Below, piece after piece: positions 44,570-55,010 of a DNA stretch of 64,000 nucleotides. Position 1 is the stretch's first letter. Every line of letters begins with the position of its first letter. The position numbers and the translations under genes are program-made. This stretch comes from Aquarana catesbeiana (lineage: Eukaryota > Chordata > Amphibia > Anura > Ranidae), in assembly GCF_042186555.1 (NCBI RefSeq), contig NC_133332.1:211887102-211951101 (forward strand), read 5' to 3'. The notes beneath the pieces were generated by a model. The model did not search any database, was not told the origin of the DNA, and saw only the letters and a list, made by a program, of their open reading frames with translations.

Positions 44570-46993
44570 GTGTGCACTAGGAAGAGGACCTGGTTGAGGG
44601 CGTTTTCAAGAGAAAGGCTGTGTGCACTGGCCAGGGTCATACACTGAAGATGCTGGAACAGGGAGGAAGGTAAGTATAAAACAGGACAGTAAAAGTTTAC
44701 CAAAAGTGAGCTTGTTCTTGAAAGCTGAAACCAGTTTAATCTATAAATCCTTACATTAACAAAATAAGTTCTTAGAGATCCTCGTCAGTGATCTAGAAAT
44801 GCATGAAAAGTTTCCTGTAATTTAATGTAGTTGCCATACTGCACACATTCATTGTATTTAAGAGAGAAATTAAAAAATTATAATTTATTGTATTTTTTTT
44901 TTACTGTTGATTTGTATATTTACATCTTCTGTGAGTATTTTGTTTGATGTTTTTTTCACCTCTAACCCCATTCTAGTACACTCTACGCTGAATTTCCTAC
45001 AGATTCTTATATATTTATTTGCGGTAAGGATATTATTACATGGGAATCAGTTGTAGGCCAGATAAGAGAGACTGGTGGAAGTATACTGGGAGTATCTGGG
45101 CTCTGCTGCTCAGTTCTTTTTTGTTTGACAAGTGTGATGCAGTAGGGAAAGACAGTGAAATTGTAAAAATGCTTTATAAATTCTATGTATTATGCCCTGC
45201 TAGAAAATGTAAAAGGGTTATTCAATCCAAAAGTTAAAAGTACAGATCTCCTTGTCATGTTCTTGCACACACTAGCATCTGACAATTCAAGAGCATGTGC
45301 ACACATATTGAAACAAGGCAGAAAGTGATACTAGTTATAAACGTTCATACTGTGAAATTATGTAGCTCCATCCAAAGCCAACAATTCCTTTTTTTTTTTT
45401 TAAGGGGAGTATAGTTAAAGCAGTAAAGCCAAGGTCTGTATGTTCTGAGATCTGAGGCAGATCCAAAGCATCCAGTGTTACTTTCTGATGTCATATTCCC
45501 AGTACAAATTATCAGGAAAGAGAACGTAAAGAACTGGTTTCTACACCCTTCTCTCTGCTGCTGGTCAGTACCGAATAACAAAGGGCAACTATGTTTGCAT
45601 CTGTCTTTGATTATACCATCAGAAACTTGAGCCTTCCGTTTCAGGTGGGGTTCCTAGTTATTATTTATTGTGTTCAATTAATCGAACAACAGATGCCAGG
45701 GGTGTTCCACAGATCATATCAAGGCTATCAGCTGTTCAGTCAGCCTCATCAAAGGCAGGCTCCAGCATCACATACCGGTACGTCACAAGTGCCAAGAGCT
45801 GTGGGCAGAACAGCCCAGCACTATGATACTTCATTGTGAAGTATCATCATTGATGCTTCATTGTAAAACTTACATCAAGGGGCATATTAATAAAATGACT
45901 AGGCCACCCCTACATGGAAGAATTTGTGAACAACTGTTTCCTATCTATAAACTGTAAAAAATCTACAAATATTCTATTTGTAAATATATTTCACATGAAT
46001 AAACATCGGCTTATTTTCCTTTTTTTTTAACACTGTTTTTACAGTGAACCTTATTGTTTGCTATAGGATGTTGCGTTTTGTTATGCTTTCATTGGCAACT
46101 AATAGTCACTTCACTAACACGCTGTTCCTTTGCAAAACCACATATATTCCATAGCAACCAATCACTCCCTTGCATACATGTTTAGAGGAGGAATAAAATA
46201 ATTGTGCAAAAATTGAGACTTTGTGCCACTCCACATACATTTTCCTACAGAGGATCACACAATACATAGGAAGACACAGTGCTGTATTTGACTACTGTTC
46301 CCCATAGCAACTGGTAAAGGGAGCTAGATGGTTAACACTATGTAAAGGGTTATTTTTCTGTCCTGCCTTACAGTTCTGACACTTGGCAAAAAAGCGTAGC
46401 TAGGTTGGAAGATATTCAGATAAATCTTCAAAAAGCCACCTTCACTTCCTGCACGCAGTTTCTAATGTCTTGAAGCTGCCAATAGTGCCCTGATGACCAT
46501 CCAGGACCAACAAATAGAAATGTACCAGCGTTAAGAACAGTGACAAACGCCTGTGAGTATAACCCTTTAAAGGGCAGAAAAGGTTTGAACTCATGCATGG
46601 TCTTTACTGCTGTCAGGACCCTGGCATAATGATGTTTCCTTATCACGGCTGTGTTAGGTTGAGCTACTGCTGACTTTTGAATTCTCCACATGTATTTGAA
46701 AAACCCAGGTTGAGCACAGTGGCGGCTCAGCTGAAAAGCTGGGGTTTAGCTCACTGCAGCCTTGTCAGAGGTAGGAGATACCTATACCCTGGATACACAG
46801 AGCAGTGAAGACTTTAAGGGAGATTGCCCTACTCCAAGGAAAATGGAGAGAAATGTTTTAGGCGGGAGCTGCTCAGATATATCATGTGAGGGAACCTGTC
46901 ATGCTGCTGACTGTGAGTAAATATTTAATGCAACCTGCGAGTGCTCAGTCCCAGGACACATTTATGCTTGAGGTCAGACACTGCCTGATAATA
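44570..46993. other. No recognisable gene in 2.4 kb
   Basis: Mostly AT-rich, apparently unique sequence. The stretch 45840-46010 ends in TTTGTAAATATATTTCACAT followed by GAATAAACATCGG and could be the distal end of a long 3' UTR on the + strand. CAGTGGCGGCTC at about 46720 resembles a hAT end but has no partner. No coding domain is readable. Confidence 0.4.
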
Positions 46994-47117
46994 TACAGTC
47001 GTGCGCATAAGTTTACATACCCTGGCAGAATTTATGATTTCTTGGCCATTTTTCAGAGAATATGAATGATAACACAAAAACTTTTCTTACACTCATGGTT
47101 AGTGTTCGGCTAAAGCT

Positions 47118-48227
47118 TTATCCCTTTCATGACTAAGCCTATTTTTGAAATTTGGTGTTTAAAATCCATATTTTTTTTGCTATAAAATTACTTAGAACCC
47201 CCAAACATTATATATATTTTTTTTAGCAGAGAATCTAGAGAATAAAATGGAGATTGTTTTAAAAAATCCAAACAGTAAAGTTACCCCAATTTTTTGTATA
47301 ATGTGAAAGATGATGTTACGCCGAGTAAATAGATACCAAACATGTCACGCTTTATAATTGCACGCACTCGTGGAATGGCGACAAACTATGGTAGCTATGA
47401 ATTTCCATAGGCGACGCTTTAAATTTTTTTTACAGTTACCAGGTTAGAGTTACAGAGGAGGTCTAGGGCTAGAATTATTGCTCTCGCTCTGACGATCGCG
47501 GCGATACCTCACATGTGTGATTTGAACACCGTTTACATATGCGGGCGCGACTTCCGTATGCATTTTCTTCGCTGCGCGAGCTCGCGGGGACGGGGGCGGT
47601 TTGATAAAAAAAAAATTTTTTTATTTATTTTTATACTTATAAATTGTGTTTTAAAAAAAAAAGTTTTTTTTTTACTTTGATTGCTGTCACAAGGAATGTA
47701 AACATCCCTCGTGACAGTAATAGGTGGTGACAGGTACTCTTTATGGAGGAATCGGGGGTCTAAAAGACCCCCGATCCCTCCTCTGCACTTCAAAGTATTC
47801 AGATCGCCAAAAACGGTGATTCTGAATACTGTGTATTTTTTTTTAAATTCGGCGCCATTGGCAGTCGAGTAAACGGGAAGTGACGTCATGACGTCGCTTC
47901 CGCGTTTACAATTAGAAGGCTGTAACGAAGCCATTCATGGCTTCGTTCCAGCCCGCCCACAGCTGCCAGTGGCAGCCGATTGGACACTGGGCCTCCCGAT
48001 CGCACGGGAAGCCCGGTAAGGGTGGTGGGAGGGGGGGGGTGTCCCGCCCGCTCCTCCGGTATAACAGCCGAGCGGCTTTTATCCGCATCGGTTGTTATAT
48101 ATGGATAGCCGATCGCCTGCTCAAAACAACGGTACCGGGATGATGCCTGCGGCTGCGGGCATCACCCTGGTATAACCCCCGAAAGCCGAGTACACAGATG
48201 TGCGTACGGTCGGCGGGAAGGGGTTAT
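47118..48227. mobile_element. piggyBac-like MITE with TTAT target duplication
   Basis: TTAT occurs at 47118-47121 and 48224-48227. The ends CCCTTTCATGAC and GGCGGGAAGGGG resemble the TTAA MITEs. The core carries both stem-loops (GCTGTCACAAGGAATGTAAA at about 47684, and ATCGGGGGTC paired with GACCCCCGAT at 47751-47775). The other Tc1 terminus (56455-56475, inverted) preserves the empty site CCATTTATTATCAATC, confirming the boundaries. Confidence 0.85.
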
Positions 48228-48337
48228 TATCAATCAACTGTGTTTACTCCTTTTAAATCATCACAACAGAAACCCAAATGACCCTGATCAAAAGTTTACA
48301 TACCCCAGTTCTTAATACCGTGTATTCCCCACTTTAA

Positions 48338-49235
48338 CCACTTGACGACCGCCTCGCGCCGATGTACGTCGGCAAGGTGGCACAGACAGGCAAAATCACG
48401 TACATGTACGTGATTTGCCTTCCGCGGGTAGGGGGTCCGATCGGAACCCCCCCCGGTGCCCGAGGCGGTCGTCTTTTGTCCCACGGTGATTGGAGGTGAG
48501 GGGGAGGCCATCCGTTCGTGGCCCCCCCCTCGCGATCGCCGCCGGCCAATCGAATCATTCCTTTGCTGCTGTATGCTAAACAGCAGCAAAGGAAATGATG
48601 TCATCTCTCCTCGGCTCGGTAATTTCCGTTCCGGCCCGAGGAGAGAAGACAGGTATGTGAGTGCACAACACTACACACACACACAGTAGAACATGCCAGG
48701 CACACAAAACACCCCGATCCCCCCCCCAATCACCCCCCCCCCCCCCGTCACAAACTGACACCAGCAGTTTTTTTTTTTTTTGTTTTTTTGTTTTTTTTCT
48801 GATTACTGCATTGGTGTCAGTTTGTGACAGTTACAGTGTTGGGACAGTTAGTATTAGCCCCCTGTAGGTCTAGGATACCCCCCTAACCCCCCCTAATAAA
48901 GTTTTAACCCCTTGATCACCCCCTGTCACCAGTGTCGCTAAGCGATCATTTTTCTGATCGCTGTATTAGTGTCGCTGGTGACGCTAGTTAGGGACGTAAA
49001 TATTTAGGTTCGCCGTCAGCGTTTTATAGCGACAGGGACCCCCATATACTACCGAATAAATGTTTTAACCCCTTGATGGCCCCCTAGTTAACCCTTTCAC
49101 CACTGATCACCGTATAACTGTTACGGTTGACGCTGGTTAGTTTGTTTATTTTTTTATAGTGTCAGGGCACCCGCCGTTTATTACCGAATAAAGGTTTAGC
49201 CCCCTGATCGCCCGGCGGTGATATGCGTCACCCCA
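48338..49235. other. 5' leader of the piggyBac-like element
   Basis: Non-coding. It contains a 19-bp C-rich run (about 48719-48746), a T run, and the phrase AACCCCTTGATCACCCC, which repeats in variant forms (48903, 49069, 49198). The corresponding leader of the element at 61094 is clearly homologous (61380-61760). Confidence 0.6.
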
Positions 49236-50289
49236 GGCAGCGTCAGATTAGCGCCAGTACCGCTAACACCCACGCACGCAGCATACGCCTCCCTTAGTGG
49301 TATAGTATCTGATCGGATCAATATCTGATCCGATCAGATCTATACTAGCATCCCCAGCAGTTTAGGGTTCCCAAAAACGCAGTGTTAGCGGGATCAGCCC
49401 AGATACCTGCTAGCACTTGCGTTTTGCCCCTCCGCCCAGCCCACCCAAGTGCAGTATCGATCGATCACTGTCACTTACAAAACACTAAACGCATAACTGC
49501 AGCGTTCGCAGAGTCAGGCCTGATCCCTGCGATCGCTAACAGTTTTTTTGGTAGCATTTTGGTGAACTGGCAAGCACCAGCCCCAGGCAGCGTCAGGTTA
49601 GCGCCAGTAGCGCTAACACCCAAGCACGCACCGTTCACCTCCCTTAGTGGTATAGTATCTGAACGGATCAATATCTGGTCCGATCAGATCTATACTAGCG
49701 TCCCCAGCAGTTTAGGGTTCCCAAAAACGCAGTGTTAGCGGGATCAGCCCAGATACCTGCTAGCACCTGCGTTTTGCCCCTCCACCCGGCCCAGCCCAGC
49801 CCACCCAAGTGCAGTATCAATCGATCACTTACAAAACACTAAATGCATAACTGCAGCGTTCGCAGAGTCAGGCCTGATCCCTGCGATCGCTAACAGTTTT
49901 TTTGGTAGTATTTTGGTGAACTGGCAAGCACCAGCCCCAAGCAGCGTCAGATTAGCGCCAGTACCGCTAACACCCACGCACGCAGCATACGCCTCCCTTA
50001 GTGGTATAGTATCTGAACGGATCAATATCTGATCCGATCAGATCTATACTGGCGTCCCCAGCAGTTTAGGGTTCCCAAAAACGCAGTGTTAGCGGGATCA
50101 GCCCAGATACCTGTTAGCACCTGCATTTTGCCCCTCCGCCCGGCCCAGCCCACCCAAGTGCAGTATCGATCGATCACTGTCACTTACAAAACACTTAACG
50201 CATAACTGCAGCGTTCGCAGAGTCAGGCCTGATCCCTGCGATCGCTAACAGTTTTTTTGGTAGCTTTTTATTGAACTGGCAAGCACCAG
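49236..50289. repeat. Three tandem copies of an about 352-bp unit
   Basis: The unit starts GGCAGCGTCAGATTAGCGCC and recurs at 49236, 49586 and about 49940 (periods of about 350 and 354). Each copy includes a palindromic segment: in copy 1, CTGATCGGATCA (49309-49320) pairs with TGATCCGATCAG (49326-49337). Each ends in GGTGAACTGGCAAGCACCAG, which in the last copy runs into transposase coding sequence. The related element at 61094 has a single copy (about 61773-62110). Confidence 0.92.
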
Positions 50290-50735
50290 CGGCCTAGTAC
50301 ACCCCGGTCGTAGTCAAACCAGCACTGCAGTAACACTTGGTGACGTGGCGAGTCCCATAAGTGCAGTTCAAGCTGGTGAGGTGGCAAGCACAAGTAGTGT
50401 CCCGCTGCCACCAAGAAGACAAACACAGGCCCGTCGTGCCCATAATGCCCTTCCTGCTGCATTCGCCAATCCTAATTGGGAACCCACCACTTCTGCAGCG
50501 CCCGTACTTCCCCCATTCACATCCCCAACCAAATGCAGTCGGCTGCATGAGAGGCATTTTCTTGATGTCCTCCCGAGTACCCCTACCCAACGAACCCCCC
50601 CAAAAAAGATGTTGTGTCTGCAGCAAGCGCGGATATAGGCGTGACACCCGCTATTATTGTCCCTCCTGTCCTGACAATCCTGGTCTTTGCATTGGTGAAT
50701 GTTTTGAACGCTACCATTCACTAGTTGAGTATTAG
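50290..50735 (+). pseudogene. piggyBac-like transposase remnant: N-terminal linker plus C-terminal zinc finger
   Basis: The N-terminal linker reads ISAVQAGEVASTSSVPLPPR in one frame (about 50354-50413). After about 50520 the sequence jumps to the region just before the C-terminal domain. A different frame then reads QKRCCVCSKRGYRRDTRYYC followed by PSCPDNPGLCIGECFERYHS to a stop at 50735. All Cys/His of the finger are present, while the whole DDD catalytic domain is deleted. Compare 62570-62700 and 63870-63990 in the fuller copy. Confidence 0.8.
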
Positions 50736-52259
50736 CGTAGGGTACAGCATTGCACAGACTAGGCACACTTTCACAGGGTCTCCCAAGATGCCATCGCATT
50801 TTGAGAGACCCGAACCTGGAACCGGTTACCGTTATAAAAGTTAGTTACAAAAAAAGTGTAAAAAAAAATATATATATATAAAAAAAAATAGTTGTCATTT
50901 CATTGTTCTCTCTCTCTCTATTCTCTCTCTCTCTTGTTCTGCTCTTTTTTACTGTATTCTATTCTGCAATGTTTTATTGTTATTGTGTTTTATCATGTTT
51001 GCTTTTCAGGTATGCAATTTTTTTATACTTTACCGTTTACTGTGCTTTATTGTTAACCATTTTTTTGTCTTCAGGTACGCCATTCACGACTTTGAATGGT
51101 TATACCAGAATGATGCCTGCAGGTTTAGGTATTATCTTGGTATCATTCTTTTCAGCCAGCGGTCGGCTTTCATGTAAAAGCAATCCTAGTGGCTAATTAG
51201 CCTCTAGACTGCTTTTACAAGCCGTGGGAGGGAATGCCCCCCCACCGTCTTCCGTGTTTTTCTCTGGCTCTCCTGTCTCAACAGGGAACCTGAGAATGCA
51301 GCCGGTGATTCAGCCAGCTGACCATAGAGCTGATCAGAGACCAGAGTGGCTCCAAACATCTCTATGGCCTAAGAAACCGGAAGCTACGAGCATTTTATGA
51401 CTTAGATTTCGCTGGATGTAAATAGCGCCATTGGGAAATTGGGGAAGCATTTTATCACACCGATCTTGGTGTGGTCAGATGCTTTGAGGGCAGAGGAGAG
51501 ATCTAGGGTCTAATAGACCCCAATTTTTTCAAAAAAGAGTACCTGTCACTATCTATTGCTATCATAGGGGATATTTACATTCCCCGAGATAACAATAAAA
51601 ATGATTAAAAAAAAAAAAATGAAAGGAACAGTTTAAAAATAAGATAAAAAAGCAAAAAAATAATAAAGAAAAAAAAAAAAGCACCCCTGTCGCCCCCTGC
51701 TCTCGCGCTAAGGCGAACGCAAGCGGCGGTCTGTCGTCAAACGTAAACAGCAATTGCACCATGCATGTGAGGTATTGCCGCGAAGGTCAGATCGAGGGCA
51801 GTAATTTTTGCAGTAGACCTCCTCTGTAAATCTAAAGTGGTAACTTGTAAAGGCTTTTAAAGGCTTTTAAAAATGTATTTATTTTGTTGCCACTGCACGT
51901 TTGTGCGCAATTTTAAAGCATGTCATGTTTGGTATCCATGTACTCGGCCTAAGATCATCTTTTTTATTTCATTAACCATTTGGGCAATATAGTGTGTTTT
52001 AGTGCATTAAAAATTAAAAAAGTGTGTTTTTTCCCCCAAAAATGCGTTTGAAAAATCGCTGCGCAAATACTGTGTGAAAAAAAAAAATGAAACACCCACC
52101 ATTTTAATCTGTAGGGCATTTGCTTTAAAAAAATATATAATGTTTGGGGGTTCAAAGTAATTTTTTTGCAAAAAAAAATAACTTTTTCATGTAAACAATG
52201 AGTGTCAGAAAGGGCTTTGTCTTCAAGTGGTTAGAAGAGTGGGTGATGTGTGACATAAG
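50736..52259. other. Non-coding middle of the element, related to the TTAA MITE core
   Basis: Contains TCTC repeats (about 50905-50935). From about 51370 come the blocks shared with the 1-kb MITEs: GAGATCTAGGGTCTAATAGA, GGGGATATTTACATTCCCC, a GTGAGGTATTGCCGCGA block, and TTTGGGGGTTCAAAGTAA. This links the MITEs to the larger element. Confidence 0.55.
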
Positions 52260-53730
52260 CTTCTAAATGTTGTGCATAAAATGCCAGGACAGTTCAAAAC
52301 CCCCCCAAATGACCCCATTTTGGAAAGTAGACACCCCAAGCTATTTGCTGAGAGGCATGTCGAGTCCATGGAATATTTTATATTGCGACACAAGTTGCGG
52401 GAAAGAGACAATTTTTTTTTTTTTTTTTTGCACAAAGTTGTCACTAAATGATATATTGCTCAAACATGCCATGGGAATATGTGAAATTACACCCCAAAAT
52501 ACATTCTGCTGCTTCTCCTGAGTACGGGGATACCACATGTGTGAGACTTTTTGGGAGCCTAGCCGCGTACGGGACCCCGAAAACCAAGCACCGCCTTCAG
52601 GCTTTCTAAGGGCGTGAATTTTTGATTTCACTCTTCACTGCCTATCACAGTTTCGGAGGCCATGGAAAGCCCAGGTGGCACAAAACCCCCCCAAATGACC
52701 CCATTTTGGAAAGTTGACACCCAAAGCTATTTGCTGAGAGGTATAGTGAGTATTTTGCAGACCTCACTTTTTGTCACAAAGTTTTGAAAATTGAAAAAAG
52801 AAAAAAAAAATGTTTTTTCTTGTCTTTCCTTATTTTCAAAAACAAATGAGAGCTGCAAAATACTCACCATGCCTCTCAGCAAATAGCTTGGGGTGTCTAC
52901 TTTCCAAAATGGGGTCATTTGGGGGGGGTTTTGTGCCACCTGGGCATTCCATGGCCTCCGAAACTGTGATAGGCAGTGAAGAGTGAAATCAAAATTTTTC
53001 ACCCTTAGAAATCCTGAAGGCGGTGATTGGATTTCGGGGCCCCGTACGCGGCTAGGCTCCCAAAAAGTCCCACACATGTGGTATCCCCATACTCAGGAGA
53101 AGCAGCTGAATGTATTTTGGGGTGCAATTCCACATAGGCCCATGGCCTGTGTGAGCAATATATCATTTAGTGACAACTTTGTGCAAAAAAAAAAAAGTGT
53201 CACTTTCCCGCAACTTGTGTCAAAATATAAAATATTCCATGGACTCAATATGCCTCTCAGCAAATAGCTTGGGGTGTCTACTTTCCAAAATGGGGTCATT
53301 TGGGGGGGTTTTGTGCCACCTGGGCATTCCATGGCCTCCGAAACTGTGATAGGCAGTGAAGAGTGAAATCAAAATTTACACCCTTAGAAATCCTGAAGGC
53401 GGTGCTTGGTTTTCGGGGCCCTGTACGTGGCTAGGCTCCCAAAAAGTCCCACACATGTGGTATCCCCATACTCAGGAGAAGCAGCTGAATGTATTTTGGG
53501 GTGCAATTCCACATAGGCCCATGGCCTGTGTGAGCAATATATCATTTAGTGACACCTTTTTGTAAATATTTTTTTTTTTTTTTTTGTCATTATTCAATCA
53601 CTTGGGACAAAAAAAATAAATATTCAATGGGTTCAACATGCCTCTCAGCAATTTCCTTGGGGTGTCTACTTTCCAAAATGGGGTCATTTGGGGGGGTTTT
53701 GTACTGCCCTGCCATTTTAGCACCTCAAGA
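52260..53730. repeat. 3' modules in direct and inverted copies
   Basis: A module of about 380 bp starting AATGACCCCATTTTGGAAAG at about 52308 is followed by a hairpin region (about 52690-52930, AGCTATTTGCTGAGAGGTAT against ATGCCTCTCAGCAAATAGCT). Two further module copies follow in inverse orientation (about 52940-53310 and 53310-53720, each with GGCAGTGAAGAGTGAAATCA and GGTATCCCCATACTCAGGAG). One copy of the module is present at 3660-3930. Confidence 0.85.
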
Positions 53731-54176
53731 AATGACATAGGCAGTCATAAACTAAAAGCTGTGTAAATTACAGAAAATGTACCCTAGTTTGTAGACGCTA
53801 TAACTTTTGCGCAAACCAATAAATATACGCTTATTGACATTTTTTTTACCAAAGACATGTGGCCGAATACATTTTGGCCTAAATGTATGACTAAAATTTA
53901 GTTTATTGGATTTTTTTTATTAAAAAAAAGTAGAAAATATCATTTTTTTTTCAAAATTTTCAGTCTTTTTCCGTTTATAGCGCAAAAAATAAAAACTGCA
54001 GAGGTGATCAAATACCATCAAAAGAAAGCTCTATTTGTGGGAAGAAAAGGACGCAAATTTCGTTTGGGTACAGCATTGCATGACCGCGCAATTAGCAGTT
54101 AAAGCGACGCAGTGCCAAATTGGAAAAAGACCTCTGGTCCTTAGGCAGCATAATGGTCCGGGGCTCAAGTGGTTAA

Positions 54177-55010
54177 CATCAGTGACAGCTTGAAGTCTTT
54201 TGTGGCATTTGTGGATGAGGCTCTTTATCTTCTCAGATGGTAAAGCTTCCCCTTCCTCTTGGCAAAAAGCCTCCAGTTCCTATAAATTCTTGGGCTGTCT
54301 TCCATGAACTGCACGTTTAAGATCTCCCCAGAGTGGCTCAATGATATTGAGGTCAGGAGACTGAGATGGCCACTCCAGAACCTTCACTTTATTCTGCTGT
54401 AGCCAATTACAGGTCGACTTGGCCTTGTGTCTTGGATCATTGTCATGTTGGAATGTCCAAGTAAGTCCCATGCGCAGCTTCCTGGCTGATGAATGCAAAT
54501 GTTCCTCCAATATTTTTTGATAACATACTGCATTCATCTTGCCATCAATTTTGACCAAATTTCCTGTGCCTTTGTAGCTCACACATCCCCAAAACGTCAG
54601 CGATCCACCTCCGTGTTTCACAGTAGGAATGGTGTAGGCCTTGTTGATGCCTCTCCAAATGTAGTGTTTATGGTTGTGGCCAGAAAGCTCAATTTTGCCA
54701 GAAGGTTTGAGGCTTGTCTCTGTGCTGTTTGGCATATTGTAAGTGGGATACATTGTGGTATTTGCTTAGTAATGGCTTTCTTCTGGCGACTCGACCATGC
54801 AGCCCATCTTTCTTCAAATGCCTCCTTATTGTGCATCTTGAAACAGCCACACCATATGTTTTCAGAGAGTCCTATATTTCACTTGAAGTTATTTGTGGGT
54901 TTTTCTTTGCATTCCGAACAATTTTTCTGGCAGTTGTGGCTGAAATTTTAGTTGGTCTACCTGGTTTCAACAGAACCCCTCATTTTCCACTTCTTGATTA
55001 GCGTTTGGTC
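54177..55010 (-). pseudogene. Tc1-type transposase, inactivated
   Basis: The minus strand reads a paired-like helix-turn-helix region (RKIVRNAKKNPQITSSE, about 54900-54940) and YGVAVSRCTIRRHLKKDGLH (about 54810-54870). The catalytic domain has HDNDPRHKA (about 54420-54445) and SPDLNIIEPLW (about 54325-54357), with 34 residues between the second Asp and the Glu, i.e. DD34E. The block carrying the first catalytic Asp (usually WSDETK) is absent at about 54692-54703, where FWQ joins directly to KIELSGHN. There is a stop near 54280, and the C-terminus is cut by the insertion at 54176. Confidence 0.88.

Larger units (their letters stand above)
48334..54176 (+). mobile_element. piggyBac-like element, 5.8 kb, internally deleted
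   Basis: TTAA lies at 48334-48337 and 54173-54176, and joining the flanks restores the Tc1 sequence CCCCACTTTAACATCAGTGA. The ends are CCACTTGACGACC and GGGGCTCAAGTGG. Order: GC-rich leader (48338-49235), three about 352-bp tandem repeats (49236-50289), a transposase remnant lacking its catalytic core (50290-50735), a region like the MITE core (about 51060-52230), an array of 3' modules (52260-53730), then the terminal block ending in CTCAAGTGG. Confidence 0.88.

Noticed and set aside
49236..50289. CRISPR-like or satellite array
   Set aside because: There are only three units of about 352 bp without distinct spacers, inside a eukaryotic transposon; it is an internal tandem duplication.
50345..50799. 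Independent zinc-finger gene
   Set aside because: The finger is the C-terminus of a deleted piggyBac-like transposase and the upstream frame does not match.
54493..54951. + strand frame of 152 codons over the Tc1 region
   Set aside because: It is antisense to the recognised Tc1 transposase, which carries the DD34E motifs.
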